DNA of 64,000 nucleotides from Nocardioides humi (GTDB lineage: Bacteria > Actinomycetota > Actinomycetes > Propionibacteriales > Nocardioidaceae): NCBI RefSeq assembly GCF_006494775.1, contig NZ_CP041146.1:4836001-4900000 (forward strand). Direction: 5' to 3'. The translations under genes and the position numbers were made by a program. Positions 36,111 through 45,038 of this stretch are shown here, in pieces. How positions within the stretch are numbered: position 1 is the first letter of the stretch; the number at the start of each line of letters is the position of its first letter. The notes beneath the pieces are model-generated. The model was given only the letters and a program-made list of their open reading frames with translations. It was not told the origin of the DNA and did not search any database.

Positions 36111-38990
36111 GTGTCGCATGAACCCGAGGTGGCTGTCCTCCTGGTCAGCCACGACGGCAGCACCTGGCTGCCGGCGGTCCTCGACGGCCTGCTCGCGCAG
36201 ACCACGCCCCCCACGCGCGTCGTGGCCGTCGACACCGGCAGCAGGGACGGCAGCGCCGACCTGATCCGGGCCGCGCTGGCCGACCGGCTGCCCCTCGAGC
36301 TGCGCACGCTGCCCGGCGACACCGGGTTCCCCGACGCCGTCGCGGACGGCCTGGTAGCGCTCGCCGAGGCCGGCGCCGCGCCCGAGTGGGTGTGGATCCT
36401 CCACGACGACGCGAACCCCGCGCCCGCCGCGCTCGCCGCGCTGCTCGCGGCCGCCGCCGACCGTCCCGACGCCGACATCCTCGGCCCCAAGCTGCGCGAG
36501 TGGCCCTCGCTGCGCCGGCTGCTCGAGCTCGGCGTCACCATCAGCGGCACCGGTCGCCGGGAGACCGGCCTGGAGCGCGGCGAGTACGACCAGGGCCAGC
36601 ACGACGAGGTCCGCGAGGTGCTCGCGGTCAACTCCGCCGGCATGCTGGTGCGCCGCCAGGTGCTCGAGGAGCTCGGCGGCTTCGACGCCGCGCTGCCGAT
36701 CTTCGGCAACGACATCGACCTCGGCTGGCGCGCCGCCGCGGCCGGCCGGACCACGCTGATCGTCCCGTCGGCCGTCGTCTTCCACGCCGAGGCCGCCCAT
36801 CGCGGCGTACGACGCACGCCGTTGACCGGGCGCCACACCCACTTCCAGGAGCGCCGCGCCGCGCTCTTCACCCTCCTGGCCAACGCCCGCGGCGCGACCC
36901 TGCCGCTGCAGGTGCTGCGGCTCACCCTCGGCTCGCTGCTGCGGGTCCTCGGCCTGCTCTGCGTGCGCGCGGTCGGCGAGGCGCTCGACGAGCTGGCCGC
37001 CCTGGTCGCCGTCCTGCGCCACCCCGGCCAGGTCCGCGCCGCCCGGCGTGCGCGACGTGCGGCCGCCGGGCCCGGCGGCACCGACCGGGCCCGGGTACGA
37101 CGCCTGCTGGCGCCGTGGTGGCTGCCGTACCGGCACGGCCTCGACTTCGTCGGCGACCTCGCCGCCGCCGCGACCAACCAGGCCGCGGACGTCGCCGAGC
37201 GTCGCCGGGTCGCCGCCGCCGAGCGCGACGCGGCGACCGCCCCGCCGCCGGCGCGGCACCGCGACGAGGACGAGGAGTTCGCCGACACCGGCCTCGTCGT
37301 GCGCTTCCTCACCAACCCCGTCGCGGTCGCGACCGCGATCACCGTCGTCGCGCTCCTCGTCGGCGTGCGCGACGTCGTCGGCGGCATCGCCGGCGGCGCC
37401 CTCTCGCCGGCGCCGGGCAGCGTCGGCGACTGGTGGGCCCTCCACCTGGAGGGACACCACCCGATCGGCTTCGGCTCCGACGTCCCGGCGCCGCCGTACG
37501 TCCTCCTGCTCGCGGTGCTCGGCCTCCCGTTCGGCCCGTCCCTGCTCATGTCCCTGCTGATGGCCCTCGCCGCGCCGCTGGGCCTGTGGGGCGCGTGGCG
37601 GTTCCTGCGGGTCGTGGGCCGTCTCGTCACGCCGTACGGCGCCCCGCGCTGGCTGCTGCTGTGGGGGTCGGTCACCTGGGCGCTGGTCCCGCTCGTCGCC
37701 GGCGCGTGGGGCGGGGGCCGCTGGGGGATCGTGGTCGCGGCGGCCGTGCTGCCGTGGATGGCGCACGCCGCGCTGGGCTTCGCCGACCCCGATGCGGGCC
37801 ACCGCTGGCGCGCCGGCTGGCGCACCGGGCTGGCCCTCGCGCTGCTCACCGCCGTCGCGCCGCCCGCCTGGCTGGTCGTGACGCTGCTCGTCGTCGTGCT
37901 GCTCGGCTGTGCGGTGCGGCTGATCCCCGGCGAGGTCCGGGAGCGCTCCGTGTGGGGCCCGCCCGTCGCCGCGCTGGCCGTGCCGCTGCTCGTGCTCCTG
38001 CCGTGGTGGCTGCCCGCCCTGTTCGAGGGCGGGTTCGCCGGCACCGTCCTCGACATCGGCCGCTGGCCCACCGCCGCGACCTCGGGCTGGGACCTGCTCG
38101 CCGGACGGCTCGGCGGCCTCGGCGCCCCGGCCGCGGTCGGCCTGGTGCTGCCGGTGCTCGCGCTGCTGGCCCTCGTCCCGCGCGCGACCCGGATCCCGGT
38201 CGTCGTGTGCTGGCTGGTCGCCGCCGTCACGGCCGTGGTCGCCGTACCCCTGGCGATGGCGCGGATCGACATCGCCGGCCCCGTCGGCCAGCAGCCCGGC
38301 CTGGGCGCCGTGCTGCTGGTGCTCCAGGGCGCGTGGGTCACCGCGATCCTGCTCGGCGGGCTCTCGCTGCACCACCTCGGCGACCAGCCGAAGCCCGCGC
38401 AGGCCGGGCTCGCCCTGGCCGGCGTCGCCGGGCTGGTCGCGCCGCTCGTCGGCCTGGTCTGGTTCGCCGGCTGGGGCGCCGAGGAGCTGCGCGACCCGCC
38501 GGCCTCCGACGTGCCGGTCTACATGGCCCAGCGCGCCGAGCAGGCCGAGCAGAACGGCGTGCTCGTGCTGCGGGGGAGCAGGGACACCGGCCTGCGGTAC
38601 GACGTGCACCGTGGCGACGGCCCGACCGTCGGCGAGGACGAGATCGCCGCGCTGACCCCGGAGGACCCGGACATCACCGCCATCATCCGCTCGCTGGTGA
38701 CCTCGCCCGACCCGGATGCGGTGACCCGCCTGTCCGGCCTCGGGATCCGCTACGTCGTCCAGGCCGCGCCGGCGGACGGCGCCATCGCGGCCAGCCTCGA
38801 TGCCACCTCCGGCCTGGTCCAGGCCAGCTCCGAGCGCGGCACCCGTGCCTGGCAGCTGAGTCCCGAGCCGGGGCCGCCGGCGGGCCACCACGCCTGGCTG
38901 CGCTGGCTCCTGCTGCTGGTCCAGGCCGGTGCGATCCCGGTGCTGGTCGTGCTCGCCCTCCCGCCGCTGCGAAGGAACCGCGATGAGTGA
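36111..38990 (+). CDS. Large membrane GT2 glycosyltransferase
   Basis: 959 residues, GTG start. The N-terminal GT-A domain (about 1-270) has AVLLVSHDGSTWLPAVL, VAVDTGSRDGS, WILHDDANP (metal DDxN variant) and FGNDIDLGWRAAAAG. The rest carries ten or more hydrophobic helices (about 400-810) and an extracellular C-terminal part ending in a last helix at about 930-955. Such fused proteins sit next to whiB2 in many actinobacteria and are thought to build or export a surface glycan; the sugar is unknown. It overlaps the DUF5719 gene by 8 bases. Confidence 0.88.
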   Translation: MSHEPEVAVLLVSHDGSTWLPAVLDGLLAQTTPPTRVVAVDTGSRDGSADLIRAALADRLPLELRTLPGDTGFPDAVADGLVALAEAGAAPEWVWILHDDANPAPAALAALLAAAADRPDADILGPKLREWPSLRRLLELGVTISGTGRRETGLERGEYDQGQHDEVREVLAVNSAGMLVRRQVLEELGGFDAALPIFGNDIDLGWRAAAAGRTTLIVPSAVVFHAEAAHRGVRRTPLTGRHTHFQERRAALFTLLANARGATLPLQVLRLTLGSLLRVLGLLCVRAVGEALDELAALVAVLRHPGQVRAARRARRAAAGPGGTDRARVRRLLAPWWLPYRHGLDFVGDLAAAATNQAADVAERRRVAAAERDAATAPPPARHRDEDEEFADTGLVVRFLTNPVAVATAITVVALLVGVRDVVGGIAGGALSPAPGSVGDWWALHLEGHHPIGFGSDVPAPPYVLLLAVLGLPFGPSLLMSLLMALAAPLGLWGAWRFLRVVGRLVTPYGAPRWLLLWGSVTWALVPLVAGAWGGGRWGIVVAAAVLPWMAHAALGFADPDAGHRWRAGWRTGLALALLTAVAPPAWLVVTLLVVVLLGCAVRLIPGEVRERSVWGPPVAALAVPLLVLLPWWLPALFEGGFAGTVLDIGRWPTAATSGWDLLAGRLGGLGAPAAVGLVLPVLALLALVPRATRIPVVVCWLVAAVTAVVAVPLAMARIDIAGPVGQQPGLGAVLLVLQGAWVTAILLGGLSLHHLGDQPKPAQAGLALAGVAGLVAPLVGLVWFAGWGAEELRDPPASDVPVYMAQRAEQAEQNGVLVLRGSRDTGLRYDVHRGDGPTVGEDEIAALTPEDPDITAIIRSLVTSPDPDAVTRLSGLGIRYVVQAAPADGAIAASLDATSGLVQASSERGTRAWQLSPEPGPPAGHHAWLRWLLLLVQAGAIPVLVVLALPPLRRNRDE

Positions 38991-40400
38991 GCAGAGGTCA
39001 GGCGGCCGCCGCGCGTCCGTCGTACGCCGCCGGCGGGTCGACGTCCTCGTCGCCCTCGCGATCGTGCTGCCCGCGGTGGTGGCGCTGTGCCTGGGCGCCA
39101 TCGGCGACGAGGAGACCCCGCTCGCCGGACCCCAGCCCCCAGCACGGCCGAGCTCACCTCGGCGACCGTCGTGTGCCCGGGCGGCACCCGCCCCGCGAGC
39201 GCGGTGCGGGTCGGCCGGACCCCGGGCGTCGGGGGCGGCGAGCTCGGCATCCTCGCCACGCAGGAGGACGGCACCGAGCTCGTCGCGGGCGCTCCGGTCA
39301 CGGTCGAGGCGGGCAGCACCGCCGTCGTGCCGGACGGGGCCGGCCCGGTCGTCCTCGACGGCGACGGCGCCGCCGCGCCCGGCATCACCGCCGGCCGGGA
39401 CGACCCGCTGGCCGTGCCCGAGTGCCGCGCCCCGGCGTACGACGAGTGGCTGGTCGGCCTGGGCGCGACCGCCCGTTACGCCACGACGCTCGAGCTGGTG
39501 AACCCCGACGAGGGCGAGGCCGTCGTCGACGTCGCGCTGTACGACGAGGAGGGGCCGGTCGAGGAGCCCGCGCTGCGCGGCATCCAGGTCCCGGCCCACG
39601 GCGTGCAGCGGATCGACCTGGCCGCCGTCGCGCCGCGGCGCGAGATGACCGCCGCCCACCTGAGCGTCACCCGCGGACGGGTGACCGTGACCGCGCGCAA
39701 CACCCGCGACCAGCTCGGCCGCGGCCGCGCGACCACCGAGTTCCTGCCGACCCAGGCTGCGCCCGACACCGAGAACCTGATCCTGGGCGTGCCGTCCGGC
39801 GCGCGCGGGGCCACGCTGTTCGTCGCCAACCCCGGCGACGACGAGGTCCGCGCCCGGATCCGGCTGGTGACCGCCGACGCGACCTTCACCCCGACCGACG
39901 CGCCCGACGTCACCGTCGCCCCGCACGCCCTGCAGACGGTCGACCTCCGGCCGCTGCTCAGCGGCGAGAGCGCCGCCGGGGTCGTCGGGATCGTCGTCGA
40001 GGCCGCCGAGCCCGTCGCCGCCTCGGTCCGGCTGGTGCGGCGCAAGGACCTGGTCCTGCTCGCCCCCGCGGTCGAGGTGCGGGAGCCGACCGCGACGGTG
40101 CTGCCGTCGGGGGACAAGACGCTGCTGCTCGGCGACGCGATCCGGACCGGTGTGGTCCACGTGACGTCGTACGGCCCCGACGGGGCGGTGCTGCGCGAGG
40201 ACCAGGTCGAGGTCGCCCCCGACCGTGCCGCCTCGCTCGACCTCCCGCCCGAGGCGGTCCTGGTCGCCGTGGAGCCGCGCAACACCCGGATCGCCGGGGT
40301 GGTCTCGCTCCCGACCAAGGGCGGACAGCCCGGGCTGGCGACGCTGCGGCTGCGCCCGGCCGAGACGCACGCCCGGATCCCGGTGGTCTCTCCCGACTAG
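38983..40400 (+). CDS. DUF5719 family protein, apparent frameshift
   Basis: About 472 residues if one base is restored. ATG overlaps the glycosyltransferase end. Basic N-terminus and one membrane helix (about 19-42) lie in one frame; after CCCCC (39136-39140) the conserved extracellular part, beginning STAELTSATVVCPGGTRP, is one frame back. A sixth C fixes this. The extracellular portion is beta-rich with a cysteine pair (VVCPGG, VPECRAP). It always follows the large glycosyltransferase in related genomes to my knowledge, so the two may form one machine. Reaction unknown. Confidence 0.8.
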
Positions 40401-40415
40401 GTGTACCCGGCCGGG

Positions 40416-40865
40416 TCAGTCGTCGTCCGCGGGGTAGCGCGGGTCGACCTGGCCGGGCTCGATGCCGAGCAGCTCCGCGACCTGCTCGACCACGACGGTC
40501 AGCACGATCGCCTCGAGATCGGCCCGGTCCGCGGCACGATGCTCCAGCGGCCGGCGGAACACGACCAGCCGGGTCGGCCGGGTCCCGGACCCACGCACCA
40601 GCGACGACAGCGGCACCCGCCCGGAGTCCCAGTCGTCCGGCAGCTGCGGCGCGTCCTCGACGGCGTACTCCACCAGGCCGAGGTGCTCCGACCAGCGCGC
40701 GTCGATGTCGGTGACGACGTCGAGCATGATCCGGTCGAAGGTCTCCCGGCGGCTGCGCGGCAGCGGCGGCCGGTGTCCCGTGGCCGCCAGCGGCAGCACC
40801 GCCGGCCCGCGCATCCCGCGGCCGCGGCGGTCCCGGCGCCGGCCGGGCGTCTTCGGTGGCTCCAC
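40416..40865 (-). CDS. Metallopeptidase-family (zincin-like) protein lacking HExxH
   Basis: 149 residues from GTG 40865. It belongs to the small zincin-like family that neighbours DUF3499 in actinobacteria (Rv3259): RRETFDRIMLDVV, LVEYAVEDAP, LSSLVRGSGTRPTRLVVFRRPLE. The place where zinc-binding members have a HExxH motif reads VVVEQVAELLGI (about 126-137), so both histidines are gone. The protein is therefore unlikely to be a working protease. Divergent from DUF3499 with 51 bases between starts. Confidence 0.8.
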   Translation of the reverse strand: MEPPKTPGRRRDRRGRGMRGPAVLPLAATGHRPPLPRSRRETFDRIMLDVVTDIDARWSEHLGLVEYAVEDAPQLPDDWDSGRVPLSSLVRGSGTRPTRLVVFRRPLEHRAADRADLEAIVLTVVVEQVAELLGIEPGQVDPRYPADDD

Positions 40866-40916
40866 GACCCGCGAGCCTATCCGCCCGTTCCGCCCGGGGC
40901 GGTAGCGTCTGCGGAG

Positions 40917-41294
40917 ATGACCACCAGTCCGGCCCCGCAGAGCCTGCGGACGTGCTCGCGCACGGCCTGCGCGCGCCGTGCCGTCGCCACGCTGACCTAT
41001 GTGTACGCCGACTCCACGGCCGTGCTCGGGCCGCTCGCGACGTACGCCGAGCCGCACGCCTACGACCTGTGCGACGTCCACAGCGAGCGGCTCTCCGCGC
41101 CACGCGGCTGGGAGGTCGTCCGGCTCGCCCTCGGCACCCAGCAGCAGGGTCCCAGCAACGACGACCTGCTCGCGCTCGCCGACGCCGTCCGCGAGGCCGC
41201 CCGCCCGATGCGGCGCGAGCCGGTCGAGCAGCCCCGCGAGCCGGGCCGTGAGGTCGCCCGCAAGGGCCACCTCAGGATGCTCACGACCGATTGA
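40917..41294 (+). CDS. DUF3499 family protein
   Basis: 125 residues, ATG; -10 box TAGCGT (40903-40908) lies 8 bases upstream, implying a leaderless message. The core is CSRTACARRAVATLTYVYAD (about 13-32), then GPLATYAEPHAYDLCDVH and SAPRGWEVVRL, with four cysteine/histidine positions that suggest a small zinc-ribbon-like fold. The C-terminal 30 residues are charged and variable. Matches Rv3258c by content and position. Function unknown. Confidence 0.88.
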   Translation: MTTSPAPQSLRTCSRTACARRAVATLTYVYADSTAVLGPLATYAEPHAYDLCDVHSERLSAPRGWEVVRLALGTQQQGPSNDDLLALADAVREAARPMRREPVEQPREPGREVARKGHLRMLTTD

Positions 41295-41405
41295 GGCCGA
41301 GCGCGTCTCCGGCGCAGACGAGGCAGCAAGCTGCCGCCGACGCCTCCCGCTGCGCTGCCGGCGACGGACGGTGAGTGCGACTCACCGATGCGGCCCGGCG
41401 TGCCC

Positions 41406-41411
41406 TAGGGT
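41406..41411 (+). promoter_or_regulatory. -10 element of leaderless manB
   Basis: TAGGGT ends 7 bases before ATG 41419, again without a ribosome site. Confidence 0.5.
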
Positions 41412-41418
41412 CTGGGGC

Positions 41419-42807
41419 ATGGCCAGCGCCACGACGAGTCCGGAGAACCTGAGCAGCGTGTTCAAGGCCTACGACGTGCGCGGGATCGTCGGCGAGCAGC
41501 TCGACGAGGATCTGGCCCGGGCCACCGGTGCGGCGTACGTCGACGTGCTCGGCGTCGAGGCGATGGTGATCGGCTACGACATGCGGCCGAGCTCGCCCTC
41601 GCTTGCAGGCGCCTTCGCCGACGGCGCCACCTCGGCCGGTGCCGACGTGACCATGATCGGGCTGGCCTCGACCGACCAGCTGTACTTCGCCTCGGGGCAT
41701 CTCGGCCTGCCCGGCGCGATGTTCACCGCGAGCCACAACCCGGCGCAGTACAACGGCATCAAGATGTGCCGGGCGCTGGCCCAGCCGGTGGGGATGGAGA
41801 GCGGCCTGGCCGAGATCCGCGACCGGGTCGCCGCCGGGACGCCGGCCGTCGGCTCGCGGACCGGCTCGATCGGCTCCCACGACGTGCTGCAGGCGTACGC
41901 CGCGCACCTGCTCGCCCTCGCCCCGGTCGCCGGCCGCCGGATGCAGGCGCCCTTGAAAGTGGTCGTCGACGCCGGCAACGGGATGGCCGGCCACACCGCG
42001 CCCGCCGTGTTCGGCCGCCTCGCCGACCAGGTCGAGATGGTGCCGCTGTACTTCGAGCTCGACGGCACCTTCCCCCACCACGAGGCCAACCCGATCGAGC
42101 CCGCCAACCTGGTCGACCTGCAGAAGGCGGTCATCGCCGAGCGCGCGGACATCGGCCTGGCCTTCGACGGCGACGCCGACCGCTGCTTCCTCGTCGACGA
42201 GCGGGGCGAGCTGGTCTCGCCGTCCACCCTCACCGCGCTGATCGCCGCCCGCGAGCTCGCCAAGGAGCCGGGCGCCACGGTGATCCACAACCTGATCACC
42301 TCGCGCGCCGTGCCCGAGATCGTCGCCGAGCTCGGTGGCACGCCGGTCCGGACCCGGGTCGGGCACTCCTTCATCAAGACCACCATGGCCGAGACCGACG
42401 CGATCTTCGGCGGCGAGCACAGCGGCCACTTCTACTTCCGCGACTTCTGGCGCGCCGACTCCGGCATGCTCGCCGCGCTGCACGCGATGGCCGCGCTCGC
42501 GGAGTCCGGCCGGCCGCTCTCGGAGCTGCTCGCGGCCTACGCCCGCTACCCGCTCAGCGGGGAGATCAACAGCACCGTCGCCGACCAGGACGCGGTGCTC
42601 GCGGAGCTGGCGGCGGCGTACGGCGGCCAGGACGGCGTCGCCGTCGACAGGCTCGACGGGCTGAGCGTCAGCCACGCCGACTGGGCGTTCAACGTGCGCG
42701 CCTCGAACACCGAGCCGCTGCTGCGGCTCAACGTCGAAGGGAAGGACGAGTCCACCATGGCCCGAGTCCGTGACGAGGTCCTCGCGACCATCCGGAGCAG
42801 CAAGTGA
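41419..42807 (+). CDS. manB: Phosphomannomutase/phosphoglucomutase
   Basis: 462 residues, ATG start. It interconverts mannose-6-phosphate and mannose-1-phosphate, feeding ManC. The phosphoserine loop is TASHNPAQYNG (about 97-107), the Mg site FDGDADRC (about 252-259), the sugar-binding loop GGEHSGHF and the phosphate-binding end RASNTEPLLRLNVE. Length is normal. Position equals Rv3257c. The next gene overlaps by 4 bases, so manB, the Trm112-like gene and the SIS gene form one operon. Confidence 0.96.
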   Translation: MASATTSPENLSSVFKAYDVRGIVGEQLDEDLARATGAAYVDVLGVEAMVIGYDMRPSSPSLAGAFADGATSAGADVTMIGLASTDQLYFASGHLGLPGAMFTASHNPAQYNGIKMCRALAQPVGMESGLAEIRDRVAAGTPAVGSRTGSIGSHDVLQAYAAHLLALAPVAGRRMQAPLKVVVDAGNGMAGHTAPAVFGRLADQVEMVPLYFELDGTFPHHEANPIEPANLVDLQKAVIAERADIGLAFDGDADRCFLVDERGELVSPSTLTALIAARELAKEPGATVIHNLITSRAVPEIVAELGGTPVRTRVGHSFIKTTMAETDAIFGGEHSGHFYFRDFWRADSGMLAALHAMAALAESGRPLSELLAAYARYPLSGEINSTVADQDAVLAELAAAYGGQDGVAVDRLDGLSVSHADWAFNVRASNTEPLLRLNVEGKDESTMARVRDEVLATIRSSK

Positions 42808-42998
42808 GCGCCGCGAGCCGGCCGGAGATCTCGCCGGAGCTGCTGGCGATCATCGTCTGCCCGTCCTGCAAGGGGGAGCTGACGCTCACCCCCGCCGGCG
42901 ACGACGTCGAGCTGGTGTGCGGTGGCTGCGGCCTCGCGTACCCGGTCCGCGACGGCATCCCGGTACTGCTGGTCGACGAGGCCCGCAAGCCGGCCTGA
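42804..42998 (+). CDS. Trm112-like zinc-ribbon protein
   Basis: 64 residues, GTG overlapping the manB stop. Two CxxC pairs (C19/C22 and C39/C42) form a zinc ribbon of the UPF0434/Trm112 type, and the ending YPVRDGIPVLLVDEAR is the family's hallmark. Trm112-type proteins act as partners that stabilise methyltransferases; the partner here is unknown. It sits between manB and the SIS gene, an arrangement seen widely in actinobacteria. Confidence 0.88.
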   Translation: MSAASRPEISPELLAIIVCPSCKGELTLTPAGDDVELVCGGCGLAYPVRDGIPVLLVDEARKPA

Positions 42999-43021
42999 GG
43001 ACGGGTGGAGGGGGCGACCCG

Positions 43022-44047
43022 ATGGTCTGGTTCGACGAGTCCCGGCTGGACGACGAGGCGGCGCTCGCGACCGCCGACCTGCGGTTGCGCACGCTCGCGG
43101 AGTCCGGGTCCCGGGTACGCCGCGAGGTCGGCGGCGCCTCCGACGCGATCGCCGAGGCGGTCTCCCGCTCCATCGAGTCCCGCCCGCGGGCGGTGATCGC
43201 GGCCGGCCCCGACTCGCGGCTGCTGCGGGCGGTGCTCGAGCCGTTCTGCCCCGTGCCGTTCGTGGCGTGGCCGTCCCCGGCCCTGCCGGGGTGGGCCGGG
43301 AGCCTCGACCTCGTCGTCGTCCTCGCTCCCGAGGGCGCCGACGCCGGGACCGCCCTCGCCGTCGCGGAGGCCGCCCGACGCGGCTGCCAGCTCGTGGTCG
43401 CCGCGCCCCCGGACTCGGTCGTCGCCGAGCACGCCACCGGCCGCTGGACCACCCTGCTGCCCACGAGCACCGGCGACCAGCTCGCCACCGCCGTCGCCAT
43501 GCTGTCCTTCCTCGACCAGGTGCACCTCGGGCCGACCGCGGAGCCCGACGCGGTGGCCGAGGCCCTCGACGCCGTCGCGATCGCCTGCTCGCCCAACCGC
43601 GACATCTCGATCAACCCCGCGAAGATGCTCGCCATCTCGCTCGCCGACGCCGCCCCGCTGCTCTGGGGCGGCTCGGTCCTGGCCGCCCGCGCCGCGCGCC
43701 GGGTCGCGGAGTCGATCCGGCGTACCTCGGGGCGCACCGCGCTCGCCGGCGACGCCGAGCACCTCCTCCCGGTCGTGGAGGCGGCCCGGCCGCGCAACGT
43801 GTTCGCCGATCCGGTCGCGGACGGCGCCGCGGACCGGCGCCCGGTGCTGGTCATCCTCGACGACGGCGCCGACGACCCCGTCGTACGCGATCAGCGGCAA
43901 CGGCTCGAGGACGCCGCCCGCAGCCAGGACGTCCGGATCGAGCACGTCTCCTCGGAGGCGACCGGAGAGGTCGCCCGCTACGCCTCGCTGCTGCTCAGCG
44001 GGACCTATGCCGCGGAGTACCTGCGGCTGGGCCTGGTCGCCGACTGA
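43022..44047 (+). CDS. SIS-domain phosphosugar isomerase-like protein
   Basis: 341 residues, ATG start, 23 bases after the Trm112-like gene. Two SIS (sugar isomerase) lobes: AVIAAGPDSRLLRAVLEP and LVVVLAPEGADAGTALAVAEAARRGC in the first, and PAKMLAISLADAAPLLWGG and NVFADPV in the second. It corresponds to Rv3256c (TobH-like), placed between manB and manA in mycobacteria, and may isomerise a hexose phosphate. Here manA does not follow; an accessory operon starts instead. Confidence 0.85.
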   Translation: MVWFDESRLDDEAALATADLRLRTLAESGSRVRREVGGASDAIAEAVSRSIESRPRAVIAAGPDSRLLRAVLEPFCPVPFVAWPSPALPGWAGSLDLVVVLAPEGADAGTALAVAEAARRGCQLVVAAPPDSVVAEHATGRWTTLLPTSTGDQLATAVAMLSFLDQVHLGPTAEPDAVAEALDAVAIACSPNRDISINPAKMLAISLADAAPLLWGGSVLAARAARRVAESIRRTSGRTALAGDAEHLLPVVEAARPRNVFADPVADGAADRRPVLVILDDGADDPVVRDQRQRLEDAARSQDVRIEHVSSEATGEVARYASLLLSGTYAAEYLRLGLVAD

Positions 44048-44066
44048 CCGACGTCGGTTCAGGTCT

Positions 44067-44876
44067 TCACTCGGCCCGCCTTCGGCGGCGCGTGGCTTCA
44101 TGCCGGCTGGCCGCTCGTGCGGAGTTCGTGCGGAGCTCATGGGAGGCGCGGCGCGCGGCGATCAGCAGCGTGCGTGCGGTGTCGGAGGTCGCGTGGTGGT
44201 CGGAGATGTCCTGTCCCGCGACGACCAGGGATCCGATCGGTGCGCCCGCGGGCCCGATCACGGCGACCGCCATGGCGTCGAGGTCGGGGCGTACGCCGGC
44301 AGAGAGGATCGCGAGGCCCTGCCGGGCACGGGCACGCTCGACGCCGGCGCGGACGGCGGGTGCGGACGACTCGACCAACTCGCCGAGCGCCGGATCGCCG
44401 GCGATCCCTTCCTCTCCCAGTGCGGCGAGGACGGCCAGTCCGCTCGCACTTCCCGTGACGCTGACCCGATTGCCGACGTCGAGGATAGTCGCCAGTGGCG
44501 TCCGCCGGTTCCACAGGCGCTCCACCACGAGCATCTCGGTGCCGGAGAGAACGTCGATCGAGATGACCGCACGCCGTTCGCGCAGGGTCCGTTGGAGGTC
44601 GATGGCATAGGGGAGCGCAGCCCTGCGCAGAGCTGACTGGTCGACGTATGCTCCGCCGAGTCCGACTGCGCCGGAGCCCAGGCGCCAGGTGCTGCCGGAA
44701 CGCTGGACCAGCCCCGTCGGCTCGAGGGTCGTCAGCAGGCGGTGGACCGTCGTGCGGTCGACGGCCGAGGCGCGCGCCAGCTCGATGGCGGTCGCGGCCT
44801 CGTTGCGCGCCAGGGCGTCGAGCAATGTCGCGGCCTTCGCGACGGCAGCGACCTGGCCGTTGCGCTGCTGGGCCAC
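44067..44876 (-). CDS. IclR family transcriptional regulator
   Basis: 269 residues, GTG with GAAGGAG about 9 bases upstream. N-terminal winged helix: KAATLLDALARNEAATAIEL and VDRTTVHRLLTTLEPTGLV (about 39-57). The C-terminal effector domain has VVERLWNRRTPLATILDVGNRV and the family end around VIGPAGAPIGSLVVAG. It is divergent from the organosulfur operon and is its probable regulator. Codon use is less GC-biased than in the conserved genes on its left, as in the whole operon, suggesting joint acquisition. Confidence 0.9.
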   Translation of the reverse strand: MAQQRNGQVAAVAKAATLLDALARNEAATAIELARASAVDRTTVHRLLTTLEPTGLVQRSGSTWRLGSGAVGLGGAYVDQSALRRAALPYAIDLQRTLRERRAVISIDVLSGTEMLVVERLWNRRTPLATILDVGNRVSVTGSASGLAVLAALGEEGIAGDPALGELVESSAPAVRAGVERARARQGLAILSAGVRPDLDAMAVAVIGPAGAPIGSLVVAGQDISDHHATSDTARTLLIAARRASHELRTNSARAASRHEATRRRRRAE

Positions 44877-44915
44877 AGCTCGGGCTCCTTCGTGCTCACG
44901 TTGTGATCCGGCTCA

Positions 44916-44932
44916 TGTGCGCGATGCGCACA
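44916..44932. promoter_or_regulatory. Candidate IclR operator
   Basis: TGTGCGC, GAT, GCGCACA: a perfect 7-bp dyad with a 3-base centre, 39 bases upstream of the iclR start and about 70 bases before the operon's leader ORF. IclR proteins bind short palindromes in such gaps. Binding itself is inferred. Confidence 0.5.
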
Positions 44933-45002
44933 CGAGGGTGCGGTGTGACGTCGCGCGTCCGAAACTGAACTAACTAGGTCGAGTTTATCAAGGTAGGTGC
45001 TC

Positions 45003-45038
45003 ATGTTCCTTCGCAAGCCCTGTGGTGCGCGCCGATGA
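45003..45038 (+). CDS. Putative 11-residue leader peptide coupled to ssuC
   Basis: The ORF encodes MFLRKPCGARR. AAGGTAGG ends 5 bases before its ATG, whereas the ssuC ATG has no ribosome site of its own and overlaps the leader stop (ATGA). So ssuC translation probably depends on ribosomes finishing this leader. A cysteine in codon 7 of a sulfur-acquisition operon invites comparison with actinobacterial cysteine-responsive leader peptides; that link is inference. It is far too short to be an enzyme. Confidence 0.5.
   Translation: MFLRKPCGARR

Noticed and set aside
35700..40370. Very long minus-strand open frame (about 1550 codons) opposite the glycosyltransferase and DUF5719 genes
   Set aside because: Composition is low-complexity Gly/Arg/Asp/His from reading a GC-rich gene backwards; the plus strand has clear domains across the same bases.
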